Below are positions 1-10,596 of a stretch of 64,000 nucleotides of DNA, in pieces. The translations under genes were made by a program, and so were the position numbers. Position 1 is the first letter of the stretch; the number at the start of each line of letters is the position of its first letter. Source of the DNA: Planctomycetaceae bacterium (GTDB taxonomy: Bacteria; Planctomycetota; Planctomycetia; Pirellulales; Thermoguttaceae); NCBI GenBank assembly GCA_021372005.1, contig JAJFVC010000060.1, positions 109,966 to 173,965 on the forward strand. Reading direction: 5' to 3'. The notes beneath the pieces are model-generated. The model was not told where the DNA came from. It made no database searches and was given only the letters and a program-made list of their open reading frames with translations.

Positions 1-20
1 ACGCTCCAGCGCCGACCGAC

Positions 21-1949
21 TTGCCGTTGCCGATGACGCCCGCCGAACTGGCCGCCCGCGGCTGGGACGCCGTCGACGTGGTGTTCGTCACCGGCGACGC
101 TTACGTCGACCACCCGAGCTTCGCCATGGCCCTGCTGGGTCGGCTGTTGGAATCCGAAGGGTTTCGCGTGGCCATCCTCAGCCAACCCGACTGGCGCTCC
201 TGCGACGCCTGGCGGCAGTTTGGACGCCCGAGAGTCTGTTTCGCCATCAGCGCGGGCAATATGGACTCGATGCTGAACCACTACACGGCCAATCGCAAAG
301 TGCGCAACGACGACGCCTACAGCCCCGACGGTCAAATCGGACGTCGTCCCGACCGCGCGACGCTGGCTTATTGCCAACGGGCCCGCGAGGCCTACCACGG
401 CGTGCCGATCATCGCCGGCGGCGTCGAAGCCAGTCTGCGGCGTCTGGCCCACTACGACTACTGGAGCGACAAAATCCGCCGCCCGATCTTGCTGGACGCC
501 AAAGCCGATCTGCTCGTGTTCGGCATGGGCGAACATCCGTTGGTCGAAATCGTCAAACGACTGGCGGCCGGCGAATGCGTCCGCCAATTGCGCGACATTC
601 GCGGCACGGCCTATCGGCTGGGGGCAAGCGAACAGGGATTGGGGATTAGGGACGGGGGATTTGCAGAAACGGCAAGCGAATCGAGCCCGTTACTGCTGCC
701 GAGCTACGAAGAGGTGTCGAGCGACAAGGCCGCGTTCGCCGCCATGACGCGCACGATCCTCGAACAGACCGACCCGTCGAGCGGCCGCCCGTTGGTGCAG
801 TGTTGCGGCCCCGAGGCCGTGGTGGTGAACCCGCCGGCCGAGCCGCTCTCGCAGGCCGAGATGGACCGCGTCTACGGGCTGCCGTTCACACGCCGCCCGC
901 ACCCCAGCTACGGCCGTCAAAAGATCCCGGCGTTCGAGGTCGTCCAAGACTCGATCCAGATCGTCCGCGGCTGTTTCGGCGGCTGCGCGTTCTGCTCGAT
1001 CGCGGTGCACGAGGGCCGCGTCATCCAAAGCCGCAGCGAGGCGTCCGTGCTGGCCGAAATTCGTCGCGTGGCCCAATCGCCCGGCTTTGCGGGCACGATC
1101 AGCGACCTGGGCGGACCGACCGCCAATATGTACGCCATGAACTGCACGCAACCCGACCAGCGAGCCCGATGCCGCCGGACAAGCTGCTTGTGTCCGAGCA
1201 TCTGCCCGCGATTGAACACCGATCACACGCCGTTGATCCATCTACTCGAAGCGGCCCGTCGCGTGCCGGGCGTTCGTCGCGTGCTGGTGGCCTCGGGCAT
1301 CCGCATGGACCTGGCCCTGTGCAGCCCCATGTTCATCGCCCAGTTGGCCCGCCACCACACGGGCGGCCTATTGAAAGTCGCCCCGGAGCACGTCGTGCCC
1401 GAAGTGCTGCAACGAATGAACAAGCCGACGGTCGAGACGTTCGAGGCGTTTTCCGAGCAGTTTCGCCGCGAAGCCGCCGCGGCCGGCAAACGCGAATATC
1501 TGGTGCCTTATCTGCTGGCCGGCCATCCCGGCTGCGACCTGCCGGCGATGATCGAGCTGGCGTTGTATCTGAAACGCCACGGCCTGAAACCCGACAAGGT
1601 GCAAGACTTCATTCCCGGCCCGATGGATGTCGCCACGTGCATGTACTACACGGGCCTCGATCCGAGGACGGGCCAGGCCATGTACGTGCCGCGCGGTCTG
1701 CGACAACGCCGATTGCAACGGGCGCTGCTGCAATGGTTCAAGCCCGAGAACGACGCCGACGTCCGCGAGGCGCTGCTCGAGGCCGGTCGCTCGGATCTGA
1801 TCGGCGATCGCCCCGAGTGCCTGATCGCGTCCCGTCCGCCGAAACAGGCTGCACCGCCCAAACGTTCAAAAACCGACCGCCAAGAAAAACCCCGCGTCGG
1901 CTATCGTCCGCATCGCAAATCGACGCGACGCAAAAAAACCGGCGAGTAA
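21..1949 (+). CDS. YgiQ-family radical SAM protein (UPF0313)
   Basis: Radical SAM enzyme of the YgiQ/UPF0313 family; its reaction is not established. The N-terminal region contains [11 protein letters not shown] and [16 protein letters not shown], both family hallmarks. The 4Fe-4S/SAM motif CFGGCAFC lies near residue 320, and a second cysteine cluster ([13 protein letters not shown]) follows. The length of about 640 residues fits the family, and the C-terminus is lysine/arginine-rich. The reading frame is open to the left edge, so the true start may lie outside; TTG at 21 or ATG at 33 ([12 protein letters not shown]) are the candidates inside the window, and neither has a clear ribosome site. 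A short G-rich repeat is inserted in frame around residues 205-215, just before the conserved LPSYEEV. The next gene is convergent, 14 bases away. Confidence 0.93.
   Translation: MPLPMTPAELAARGWDAVDVVFVTGDAYVDHPSFAMALLGRLLESEGFRVAILSQPDWRSCDAWRQFGRPRVCFAISAGNMDSMLNHYTANRKVRNDDAYSPDGQIGRRPDRATLAYCQRAREAYHGVPIIAGGVEASLRRLAHYDYWSDKIRRPILLDAKADLLVFGMGEHPLVEIVKRLAAGECVRQLRDIRGTAYRLGASEQGLGIRDGGFAETASESSPLLLPSYEEVSSDKAAFAAMTRTILEQTDPSSGRPLVQCCGPEAVVVNPPAEPLSQAEMDRVYGLPFTRRPHPSYGRQKIPAFEVVQDSIQIVRGCFGGCAFCSIAVHEGRVIQSRSEASVLAEIRRVAQSPGFAGTISDLGGPTANMYAMNCTQPDQRARCRRTSCLCPSICPRLNTDHTPLIHLLEAARRVPGVRRVLVASGIRMDLALCSPMFIAQLARHHTGGLLKVAPEHVVPEVLQRMNKPTVETFEAFSEQFRREAAAAGKREYLVPYLLAGHPGCDLPAMIELALYLKRHGLKPDKVQDFIPGPMDVATCMYYTGLDPRTGQAMYVPRGLRQRRLQRALLQWFKPENDADVREALLEAGRSDLIGDRPECLIASRPPKQAAPPKRSKTDRQEKPRVGYRPHRKSTRRKKTGE
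634..663 (+). repeat. Short G-rich degenerate repeat inside ygiQ
   Basis: Three degenerate copies of a GGGATT(A/T)GGG-like unit lie in frame inside the YgiQ coding region. They encode a [12 protein letters not shown] stretch that does not belong to the conserved fold. Similar GGATTAGGGA arrays occur dispersed in some bacterial genomes (general knowledge). Here the block lengthens a loop and keeps the frame. Confidence 0.5.
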
Positions 1950-1963
1950 TCGCAGGCGACCGA

Positions 1964-3661
1964 CTACAGTTCGAGGACCGGCTTTGAAGGGGCGGCCTTT
2001 TCTTTCGCGTCGGGTTTTGCAGGTCCCGCATCGCCGGCCTTTTCTTTCGCCGCCGGTTTTACAGGCTTTTTTTCGTCGGCCTTTTCTTCCGAAAGCAACT
2101 CTCGCCAAGGTTTTTTATCTTGATAGCTCTTCAATTCCTTTTGGAGTGATTCGTCATGGTCCTTGTCGCCAATTTTGACCGCTTTGGTCGACCATTTGAC
2201 CGCATTTTGGAAATCGCCGGTCTCCGCGTAGGCCGCGGCCAGCGTGCTCAAAATGTAGGCCAACTTGTAGTCGCTCTGCTTGCAGGCCTTCGTGGCCAAC
2301 TCCAGCGCCCGGCGGCCGTCGCGCAGCTTCGCGTCGGGCGAGGTGGCCAACACCCACGCCAGATTGTTCAGCAGGCCGTAGTCGTCGGGTTTGATTTTCA
2401 AGGCTTTTTCGTAGTCGGCCAACGCATCGGATTGCCGGCCGAGATTCAGCAGCATGTCGCCGCGTCCGCGCAAGGCCTGCCACTGTTTGGGCTCGTCGGC
2501 CAGCAGCTCCGTGTAAGTTTCGATCGCCTTGGCCGTTTGTTTCGCCGCGCCGTACAACATCGCCAATTGCAGCCGAACGACGGAATCCTTCGGCTCTTTT
2601 TCCAAAATCGTCCGCACGTCCGCAATCGCCTCCTCATATCGCTTGTCCGCGCCGTACAACATTGCGCGCATCCGAAGTCCCTCGGACAGATGCGGTCGCT
2701 GCTTGAGCGCCCGGTTCACGTCAATCATCGCCTTGGCCGTCTCGCCCTTTTCCTGATAGACGCTCGCACGCATCAGCAAAAGACCGATATTGTCCGGGTC
2801 CATGGCCAGCGCCTGGCTGAGCTCCTGGAGCGCCGCCGGCAAATCGTTCTGCAGTAGCCGCACGCGGGCCCGCTGAACCAGCGGCATCAGCGAATCCGGC
2901 TGCCTTTTCTGAGCCTTCTCCAACACGTCCAACGCCTCCGCGTAGCGCTTCTGCCGCGACAGCACCACGGCCTTCGCCCCGTAGGCCGACAATTCGTCCG
3001 GCTCCAATTCGATCGCCCGGTCCAAATCGGCCAGCGCCTGATCGGTTTTTTTCATCTCGTGCAGCAACACGGCCCTCGCACGGAGCATGTTGGCGTTGTC
3101 CGGCGTCCGTCGCACGGCTTCGTTCAGATCGGCGAGCTTTTTTTCCGGCGACTCCTGCAGTCCCGACCGCAACAGATACGCCTTCGCCTCCGAATCCGAC
3201 TTGTCGAACCGCGATTGAACCGCCCGATCAAGCGATTGGCGAGCCTGTCGGACGTCGCCGCCCGGCAGCAACCACAACTGCGCGATCAACAAATGCGTCT
3301 CGCCCTGCTTCGGATCCAACTTCGCGGCACGCTCCAAATCGGCCAGTGCAAACTGGCGATTTCGTCGGAATTCGGACGGCGATCCGGCGCCGCCCAACAG
3401 ACGCTTGACGGTCTCTTGCGCCCGCTGCAACAGCGTAGACGCCAACAGCTTTTCGGCAAAATCCTTGTTGCCGGCGTCCAAACCCTTTTGTAGCGCGCTG
3501 TCGGCCAGTCGAATCGCCTCGCTCAAATCGCTGATCGTGGTGGCGTTCAGCTTGGTCTCCATCGCCTTGTCGAGATCCGGTTGACCGGGGTCCGCCGCCT
3601 CCGCCGCGACGACGGCCGACAGCAACACAAAAACCGACAGCAGGGACGAAATGCGAATCAT
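1964..3661 (-). CDS. Secreted tetratricopeptide-repeat protein
   Basis: Predicted exported TPR protein of 565 residues. ATG at 3661 gives a signal peptide (MIRISSLLSVFVLLSAVVAAEA) and has GAAGGGG about 12 bases upstream; a TTG at 3670 is less likely. About ten 34-residue TPR units fill residues 90-470, with typical segments such as ALADLDRAIELEPDELSAY. The last 50 residues are a Lys/Ala/Pro-rich tail built on repeated KEKA/KPA units, probably disordered. TPR arrays mediate protein-protein contacts; the partner is unknown. The gene is convergent with ygiQ and stands alone. No enzymatic domain is visible. Confidence 0.88.
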   Translation of the reverse strand: MIRISSLLSVFVLLSAVVAAEAADPGQPDLDKAMETKLNATTISDLSEAIRLADSALQKGLDAGNKDFAEKLLASTLLQRAQETVKRLLGGAGSPSEFRRNRQFALADLERAAKLDPKQGETHLLIAQLWLLPGGDVRQARQSLDRAVQSRFDKSDSEAKAYLLRSGLQESPEKKLADLNEAVRRTPDNANMLRARAVLLHEMKKTDQALADLDRAIELEPDELSAYGAKAVVLSRQKRYAEALDVLEKAQKRQPDSLMPLVQRARVRLLQNDLPAALQELSQALAMDPDNIGLLLMRASVYQEKGETAKAMIDVNRALKQRPHLSEGLRMRAMLYGADKRYEEAIADVRTILEKEPKDSVVRLQLAMLYGAAKQTAKAIETYTELLADEPKQWQALRGRGDMLLNLGRQSDALADYEKALKIKPDDYGLLNNLAWVLATSPDAKLRDGRRALELATKACKQSDYKLAYILSTLAAAYAETGDFQNAVKWSTKAVKIGDKDHDESLQKELKSYQDKKPWRELLSEEKADEKKPVKPAAKEKAGDAGPAKPDAKEKAAPSKPVLEL

Positions 3662-3818
3662 CACGAGCAAAACCCCTTCGGCGACATGAACGCCTGTAAA
3701 AACCGGTGCGATTTTTTCGCGGTCAAGAAGGCCAATGATTACAAAAACGGTTCAAAACTCGAACCATGCCGCACAGCGTCATCAACTTCGCTGCTTCGAC
3801 TCTAAAAACGCTGGCGGC

Positions 3819-4622
3819 TTAATGAAACGCTTGCTCGTCCGTCGGAAACTTCCCTTCGCGGACTTCGTCCCGAAATTGCCCGACCGCTTGAACGACCGTT
3901 TCTTTCAACTGGGCGTAACGCTTGACGTGCCGCGGCGATCGGTCCAACGTCAAACCGAGCAGGTCGTGCAACACCAGCACCTGACCGTCGCAGCCCGCTC
4001 CGGCCCCGATGCCGATCGTCGGAATCTGAAGCGCGGCGGTCACCTCGGCAGCCAGCGGCGCGGGCACGCATTCCAGCACGATCGAAAACGCCCCGGCCTG
4101 TTCGGCGGCCTTCGCGTCGGCCATCAATCGGTCGTGATCTCGCTGCACCCGATAGCCGCCCAGTTGGCAAATCGCTTGAGGACGCAACCCGCAATGCGCC
4201 ATCACGGGAATCCCGGCCGACACCAGCGCCGCGATCACCTCGGCCCGCTCCGCCCCGCCTTCGAGCTTGACCGCCTGACAGCCAGTCTCTTTCAACACCC
4301 GGGCCGCGTTTTCAATCGTGCGCGACACGCCCAGCAAAAAACTCGGGAACGGCAGATCGACCACCGTCAACGCATGGTGCACGGCGCGGCCGACCATCTC
4401 GGCGTGATAGATCATCTGGTCGAGCGTGACCGGCAGCGTGTTCGGGCGTCCCTGCACGACCATCCCGACGCTGTCGCCCACCAAAATGCACTCGATCTCC
4501 GCCGCGTCGACCAGCCGGGCCATCGTGTAATCATAAGCCGTCACCACAGTAATCTTGTGGTGGGCCTGTTTCATCGCGACCAACTGAGGGACAGTAATCT
4601 TTTTGGGGGGAGCGTCGCTCAT
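3819..4622 (-). CDS. panB: 3-methyl-2-oxobutanoate hydroxymethyltransferase
   Basis: Ketopantoate hydroxymethyltransferase, the first committed step of pantothenate and CoA synthesis: 5,10-methylene-THF plus alpha-ketoisovalerate gives ketopantoate. At 267 residues it matches the family. Visible signatures are TAYDYTMARLVDAA, the metal-binding region ILVGDSVGMVVQG, HAEMVGRAV, VKLEGG and the GIGAGAGCDGQVLV segment. It is monocistronic. The other pantothenate/CoA genes in the window are elsewhere: panC at 42-43 kb and coaX at 34-35 kb. A candidate promoter lies just upstream. Confidence 0.97.
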   Translation of the reverse strand: MSDAPPKKITVPQLVAMKQAHHKITVVTAYDYTMARLVDAAEIECILVGDSVGMVVQGRPNTLPVTLDQMIYHAEMVGRAVHHALTVVDLPFPSFLLGVSRTIENAARVLKETGCQAVKLEGGAERAEVIAALVSAGIPVMAHCGLRPQAICQLGGYRVQRDHDRLMADAKAAEQAGAFSIVLECVPAPLAAEVTAALQIPTIGIGAGAGCDGQVLVLHDLLGLTLDRSPRHVKRYAQLKETVVQAVGQFRDEVREGKFPTDEQAFH

Positions 4623-4667
4623 TGCACCAGACGGTTCGAGTTCAACAATCTATAACCGATCTAATCT

Positions 4668-4697
4668 ATTTTAGTCCGAAGCGACACGTCGCAACAA
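4668..4697 (-). promoter_or_regulatory. Candidate sigma70 promoter of panB
   Basis: On the reverse strand, TTGTTG and TAAAAT are separated by 18 bases, about 45 bases before the panB start codon. Spacing and sequence fit a housekeeping promoter; no experimental support. Confidence 0.4.
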
Positions 4698-4741
4698 TAG
4701 GCAAAACACCTCCCCCTGGTGGTTCGTTCCACAAAATCTGC

Positions 4742-4770
4742 TAGCCAAAACCGGATTCGAGGGGTATCCT
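4742..4770 (+). promoter_or_regulatory. Weak candidate promoter of the polyQ protein gene
   Basis: TAGCCA and TATCCT are 17 bases apart and end 25 bases before the ATG at 4795. Each hexamer matches consensus at four of six positions, so this is tentative. Confidence 0.3.
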
Positions 4771-4794
4771 GAACGAAAAGGAAAGGATTTTTTC

Positions 4795-5637
4795 ATGTCC
4801 GTCCGACTTCTTCCGTCCGGCGCGTTGTTGCTGGCGATTCTGAGCGTCGATCTGGCGGCGGCCTCCGCCCAAATGGTCAACCCCTCTTATCTGCGAAAAC
4901 AACAATACCGGCAACAGCAGCAACAACAGCAACAGCAACGAAAACAGGCAGTGACCGGCCAACCGACCACCATCGAAGGCACGTTGGTCGGCGCAATGCG
5001 AGGCACGCTGCAAATCGTCGACGACAAACGACAAACCTGGCGCGTCGGCATCGTGCCGGCCACCAAAGTCCACGTGACCGGCTCGGCCAACGCCGACGCC
5101 CTCCGCAACGGCATGGTCATCGAGTTTCAGGCCGAGATCGACCCGCAAGGCGCCATCGTGGACAAGGTGGGCGAGTTGTCGATCGTCAGTCTTTCCGAGG
5201 ACAAACGACCGGGACTCTATCCATCCAGCGGCGGAGCGACCGATCCCCGCGTCGCAACCGCCAAAAAACCGGCCGTCGCCAAACCCGCGCGAACGGCCAA
5301 ACACGGCGTCCCGACCCCAGGCTCCTATCGCATCGTTGGACAGTTGAATTTCAACCGAAATAAGATGACTGTTCACGCGGACCGCTACCATTTGCCGCTC
5401 GAATTGTCCGATTCGCCAAACATCGCCATCGATTCGAGCGATTACACGTTGGCCTCCCGCGGCGACAAGATCTCGGTGCAAGGCATGTTGATCCCCAACC
5501 GAATCGGCCAGATGTACGCCTCGGAGATCAAAATTGAACTGGGCGGCTCGCTCGGCAACCACAAGAAAAACCCGGCGAACGCGAACAACCCGGCCGCCCA
5601 CAAGCCCGCCCAATCGGCGCCGGGCGAACAACCTTAG
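4795..5637 (+). CDS. Secreted protein of unknown function with polyglutamine tract
   Basis: Unrecognised exported protein of 280 residues. ATG at 4795 follows AAGGAAAGGA at good spacing. A signal peptide (MSVRLLPSGALLLAILSVDLAAASA) is followed by a near-pure glutamine run around residues 40-50, encoded by mixed CAA/CAG codons. Two similar beta-rich segments follow (about 55-120 and 178-255): TIEGTLVGAMRGTLQIV and YRIVGQLNFNRNKMTVHA. They resemble small OB-like or DUF5666-like modules, but this is only an impression. The C-terminus is rich in Asn/Pro/Ala. No catalytic motif was seen. It may be a periplasmic or surface structural protein. Confidence 0.75.
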   Translation: MSVRLLPSGALLLAILSVDLAAASAQMVNPSYLRKQQYRQQQQQQQQQRKQAVTGQPTTIEGTLVGAMRGTLQIVDDKRQTWRVGIVPATKVHVTGSANADALRNGMVIEFQAEIDPQGAIVDKVGELSIVSLSEDKRPGLYPSSGGATDPRVATAKKPAVAKPARTAKHGVPTPGSYRIVGQLNFNRNKMTVHADRYHLPLELSDSPNIAIDSSDYTLASRGDKISVQGMLIPNRIGQMYASEIKIELGGSLGNHKKNPANANNPAAHKPAQSAPGEQP

Positions 5638-5944
5638 GACCGATCGGAAACGGGCGATCCCGCTTGTCCCGATAACAAGGTCGGTTACGTCGTTCAACCG
5701 CTCGACGGACATCGCTGCAACCTTTTGCACAACAAGATGTTAACGATCTTCCCAAACTAAAAACGCGAGGATTTTCTGAAAAACCCCACCATTGAGCGAT
5801 CCGATCGTTCTTGGCGTTCCATCCGCTCAAGTCCTTTATTTCTAGGCATTTTCTTGGCCGCTGCGGAATTCACCATAAAAAGTGCGACCTCAACCGCGGC
5901 GAAAAACGCCTCAAATCCCCCCGGTCTCTAAAAACCCCGCCCGG

Positions 5945-7133
<1,189 letters not shown>

Positions 7134-7166
7134 TTTTGCACGGTTTTGTAAACCGATGAACTGATC

Positions 7167-7209
7167 ACGCGGCTTCGATTCTCACTAAGGATCGACGCCG
7201 CGTTTGTTT
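7167..7209 (+). terminator. Intrinsic terminator of gapA
   Basis: ACGCGGC (7167-7173) pairs perfectly with GCCGCGT (7197-7203). The stem is extended inward by TCGAT/ATCGA after one mismatch and is followed by a T-rich run (TTTGTTTCTT). A smaller hairpin, CGGTTT/AAACCG, lies just after the stop codon at 7141-7155. Confidence 0.6.
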
Positions 7210-7289
7210 CTTGATAGCTTGATAGAATGAAATTCGTCTTGTTCTGTCCTTGACGCGCGGATCCTTCAAACGAGATCTGCTGTAAATCT

Positions 7290-7451
7290 ATGCCGGCGGT
7301 GCCAGGATTTCCTCGCGGCGTGGGAGAATCGCCGCAAAGCGGCTGCGGCACATTGTTGATCGCCGCCGTGGTCGGATTGGCCTTCGCGGCGGCCATGCTC
7401 TGGCTTGCGTTCTACGCGACCCGTCTGGTCGAAAGCGGTTTTAACCGTTGA
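7290..7451 (+). CDS. Possible 53-residue single-span membrane protein
   Basis: A small open frame from ATG 7290 to TGA 7449-7451, not recognised as a known family. It encodes a polar N-terminus (MPAVPGFPRGVGESPQSG), one convincing hydrophobic segment (TLLIAAVVGLAFAAAMLW, about residues 22-43) and a short polar end. It overlaps the 3' end of the convergent fabF by 11 bases. The ribosome site is weak. The clean transmembrane helix argues for a real gene, but chance cannot be excluded. The rest of the gap holds the gapA terminator. Confidence 0.35.
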   Translation: MPAVPGFPRGVGESPQSGCGTLLIAAVVGLAFAAAMLWLAFYATRLVESGFNR

Positions 7452-8727
7452 ACCGGGTGGCCAACAGCGAGACGTTTTGGCCGCCGAACCCGAAACTGTT
7501 GCTCAGCGCCGCATCGCAACGATGCTGTCGGGCCGTGTTCGGCACGTAGTCCAGATCGCATTCGGGATCAGGATTCTCATAATTGATCGTCGGCGGCACC
7601 ACATTGTCGCGGATCGCCAACAGACAAAGGATCAACTCGGTCGCCCCGGCGGCGGCAATCAAGTGGCCCATCATGCTCTTCGTGCTCGACACCGGAATCT
7701 TGTACGCCCGATCGCCGAACACCTGCTTGATGGCCAGCGTCTCCACCTTGTCGTTGACCGACGTGCTCGTCCCGTGCGCATTGATGTAATCGACCTGATC
7801 GGGACCGCAGCCCGCGTCCTCCATCGCCATCTGGATGCAACGGATCGCGCCGCGGCCCTCGGGATGCGTATCGGTGATGCGAAACGCGTCGGCCGTCGAA
7901 CCGTACCCGGCCAGCTCGCCGTAGATCCGCGCGCCGCGGGCCTTGGCGTGCTCCAGCGATTCGAGAATGACCATGCCGGCGCCTTCGCCCAGCACGAAAC
8001 CGTCGCGATCGCGGTCGAACGGACGCGAGGCCCGCGTGGGCTCGTCGTTCCGCGTGCTCAAAGCCGTCAACAAATTAAAGCCCGTCACGCCGAACGGATG
8101 GATCATCGTGTGGCAGCCGCCGGCCAACATCACGTCGACCTCGCCGCGGCGAATCAACTCGGTCGCCTCGCCCACCGCTTGGCTGCTGGCCGCGCAAGCC
8201 GTCAGACAGTTGACGTTCGGCCCCTGGGCGTTGAACAAACTGGCCAGATGTCCGGCCGGCATGTTCGGCTCTTGCTCCAACTCGGCAACCGGATGGAGAA
8301 TTTCGAGGCCCTTTTGGGTGAACTTGACCATGTCGAGCGTCGTGCCGCCGTCCAGTCCGGCCATCATCATCATCGTGAATCGGCCAAAATCCTGCTGGCC
8401 TTCGCCGCTGCCGGTGTAGACGCCGAACCGCGTCGGATCGATCCTCGCAAGATCGAGGCCTGAGTCGGCCATCGCCTTCTTGGCCGCCCCAACGGCAAAC
8501 CGCGTGTGCAACCCCTGATTGGCCCAATCGGCGGGATTCTCGCCCACGTCCGAAAGATCCCAATCGCGCACCTCGGCCGAAATTTTCGTCGGGAAGTTCG
8601 ACGCGTCGAATCGCGTGGTGTAACCGACGCCCGACTCGCCGTTCAACAGACGACGCCAAACCGTTTCAATGTCGGCGCCCAACGGAGTGACGCAGCCGAT
8701 GCCGGTGACGACAACGCGATTTCGCAT
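7441..8727 (-). CDS. fabF: Beta-ketoacyl-ACP synthase, FabF type
   Basis: Condensing enzyme of type II fatty-acid synthesis that joins acyl groups with malonyl-ACP. At 428 residues it matches FabF/KasII. The catalytic triad is intact: Cys178 in TACAASSQ, His318 in NAHGTST and His355 in MMGHLIAAAG. The terminal SFGFGGQN glycine loop is present. It is the last gene of a reverse-strand cluster (FabZ-like, FabG, ACP, FabZ-like, FabF), 3 bases after the preceding stop. There is no fabD, fabH or acyltransferase in the cluster, so it may work on a dedicated ACP for a special lipid as well as, or instead of, bulk fatty acids. That last point is inference. Confidence 0.94.
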   Translation of the reverse strand: MRNRVVVTGIGCVTPLGADIETVWRRLLNGESGVGYTTRFDASNFPTKISAEVRDWDLSDVGENPADWANQGLHTRFAVGAAKKAMADSGLDLARIDPTRFGVYTGSGEGQQDFGRFTMMMMAGLDGGTTLDMVKFTQKGLEILHPVAELEQEPNMPAGHLASLFNAQGPNVNCLTACAASSQAVGEATELIRRGEVDVMLAGGCHTMIHPFGVTGFNLLTALSTRNDEPTRASRPFDRDRDGFVLGEGAGMVILESLEHAKARGARIYGELAGYGSTADAFRITDTHPEGRGAIRCIQMAMEDAGCGPDQVDYINAHGTSTSVNDKVETLAIKQVFGDRAYKIPVSSTKSMMGHLIAAAGATELILCLLAIRDNVVPPTINYENPDPECDLDYVPNTARQHRCDAALSNSFGFGGQNVSLLATRFNG

Positions 8728-8730
8728 AGT

Positions 8731-9252
8731 TTAGGTTCCTTCGGCGGCTTGGACCAGATGCGGCGGCGGCTTCAAAGGACCGCCGTCGGCGGCGTGACCG
8801 ATCTCGAACGCCCCCAGCAACCGCATCATCCTCAAAAACGTCTCCGGATCGAACAGGCTGCCCAGACTGGCGTCGTTCAAATGGGCGAACACGATCTCCG
8901 CCTGCGCGTGCAACACGTCGCCCTTGTGGCTGGTGGCCGTCACCATCGCGCCTTCCGGCCGGATGTATTCCACCGTGGCCGTATAGGTAAGCGTGTCGCC
9001 AGGCACCGCACCGCTGTAAAAAACCACCTTCGGCAGCTTCGCCAGCACGACCTTCTCGGTGAACCGGCTGTGCTCGCAGACCAGCAACCCGCCCGTCTGC
9101 GCCATGCCCTCGATCACCAGGGAACTCGGCATCAGCGGATATTGGGGGAAATGATCGTGCAGGTGATCTTCGGCCAAGGAGATGTTCTTGATCGCCTTGG
9201 CGCGACGCCCGCTCTCAAACTCGATGAAACGATCAATCCAATACCACCGCAT
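8731..9252 (-). CDS. FabZ/FabA-like hotdog-fold 3-hydroxyacyl-ACP dehydratase
   Basis: Hotdog-fold protein of 173 residues resembling (3R)-hydroxyacyl-ACP dehydratases. The active-site segment DHFPQYPLMPSSLVIEGMAQ keeps the catalytic His and Glu of FabZ, but the usual PG before the helix is PS. The C-terminal 25 residues extend past the fold. It is the second FabZ-like gene of the cluster, between acpP and fabF. The two copies differ strongly, so they may handle different chain lengths, or one may be non-catalytic. Confidence 0.8.
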   Translation of the reverse strand: MRWYWIDRFIEFESGRRAKAIKNISLAEDHLHDHFPQYPLMPSSLVIEGMAQTGGLLVCEHSRFTEKVVLAKLPKVVFYSGAVPGDTLTYTATVEYIRPEGAMVTATSHKGDVLHAQAEIVFAHLNDASLGSLFDPETFLRMMRLLGAFEIGHAADGGPLKPPPHLVQAAEGT

Positions 9253-9327
9253 CGCAAACGCCCCTGAGTCGGTCGTTGTCAGCCATCAGCCTTTTGACGA
9301 TTTCACCGCCTGACCACTGGCCACTGC

Positions 9328-9720
9328 TTACTCGGTCACCTCGACCTTGCCTTCCACAAACCGGCACATGTCGGCAACGGTCAGCAGATTGCCGAAATCC
9401 TGCACGACCGGATTTTTGGCGAAATCGTCCAGGTTGGCGAACGGCATCCGTTTGCGCAACTCGGCGACACCCTGCTCGGTCACCTTGCCGTCCTGAACGT
9501 ATTTGGCGTCGGTCAAAATGTCCTCGGGAAACAGCTCGCCGCGGGGAATCTTGATGTCGAACGCTTTTTCCAGCCGGAAAACGATGTCGAGGAAGTCGAT
9601 CGACTCCGCGCCCAGGTCGCCCACCAACGTGGCCTCGGGGGTAACGTCCTCTTCATCCACGCCCAACGCGTCGACCAATGCAGCCTGAATCTTCTCGAAA
9701 ATCTCTTCCTTTGTCGGCAT
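9328..9720 (-). CDS. Acyl carrier protein, long form
   Basis: Phosphopantetheine-carrying protein that shuttles acyl intermediates. ATG at 9720 is chosen because GGAGGT lies 9 bases upstream; a TTG at 9729 overlaps the ribosome site. At 130 residues it is much longer than housekeeping ACP (about 78). The attachment serine is Ser40 in GDLGAESIDFLDI, where the usual DSL is replaced by ESI. About 45 extra residues (roughly 58-105) are inserted before the last helix (LLTVADMCRFVEGK). This suggests a specialised ACP dedicated to the neighbouring enzymes. Confidence 0.88.
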   Translation of the reverse strand: MPTKEEIFEKIQAALVDALGVDEEDVTPEATLVGDLGAESIDFLDIVFRLEKAFDIKIPRGELFPEDILTDAKYVQDGKVTEQGVAELRKRMPFANLDDFAKNPVVQDFGNLLTVADMCRFVEGKVEVTE

Positions 9721-9831
9721 GACGATCAAACCTCCAGAAAATGAAAAACGTCGTTATTTCCTTAAAAACAGTTCCCCCATCGCCGGTTCCGACGCACTTC
9801 GGCGTCGCGTCTGTCGCGGCGGGGAACGATC

Positions 9832-10584
9832 CTAATATCCGCCCAAACTCAAACCGCCATCGACCCGCACCACTTGACCGGTTAAATACGCCGCGTCCTC
9901 GCTGGCCAAAAAGGCCACAGTCGAGGCGATTTCCTCCGGTTTCCCGATGCGCTTCATCGGGATCATTTTTTTGATCAGGTCGCCGGCCACGCCGCGGACC
10001 ACTTGACTCATGTCCGTCTCGATCATGCCCGGCGCCACGGCGTTGACGCGAACATTGCGCGGGGCCAATTCCTTGGCCAGCGCCCGAGTCAACCCATTGA
10101 TGCCGCCCTTGCTGGCGGCGTAATTCACCTGTCCGCGGGCGGCGAACTCCGAGGCCGTGCTCGAGAGGTTCACGATGCTGCCGCGCCGCTTCATCATCAT
10201 GGGCTGCGTCACCGCATGACAGTAATTAAACGTGCCGCCCAGGTTGGTGTCGATCACCTCGCGCCACTGATCCTGCGTCATCGCGCCCAGCAACCCGTCA
10301 TGGACGATGCCAGCCGAATTGACCAAGATGTCAATCGCCCCCCACAGTTCAAACAGAGGATCGACGATCGCGTGCGCTCGCTGCAAATCGCGGACATCGG
10401 CCTGAAAAGCCTGCACGTCGGCGCCGGTCGCTTGCAATTCGGCCACCAGAGCGTCGGCCGCCTGTTGGTTGCTGTGATACACAAAAGCCACTTTGGCGCC
10501 TTCGGCCGCCAGCCTGGTCACACAGGCGCGGCCAATGCCGCGACTGCCGCCGGTCACGATCGCCGTTTTACCTTCAAGTCGCAT
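9832..10584 (-). CDS. fabG: 3-oxoacyl-ACP reductase
   Basis: Short-chain dehydrogenase that reduces 3-ketoacyl-ACP with NADPH. The protein has 250 residues. The nucleotide motif TGGSRGIG is at 11-18, NSAG near 89-92, and the catalytic Ser142/Tyr155/Lys159 are present (YAASKGG). The end, VVRVDGGLSLGGY, is typical of FabG. It lies between the upstream FabZ-like gene and the long ACP in one operon. Confidence 0.95.
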   Translation of the reverse strand: MRLEGKTAIVTGGSRGIGRACVTRLAAEGAKVAFVYHSNQQAADALVAELQATGADVQAFQADVRDLQRAHAIVDPLFELWGAIDILVNSAGIVHDGLLGAMTQDQWREVIDTNLGGTFNYCHAVTQPMMMKRRGSIVNLSSTASEFAARGQVNYAASKGGINGLTRALAKELAPRNVRVNAVAPGMIETDMSQVVRGVAGDLIKKMIPMKRIGKPEEIASTVAFLASEDAAYLTGQVVRVDGGLSLGGY

Positions 10585-10596
10585 GACGTCGATGGG

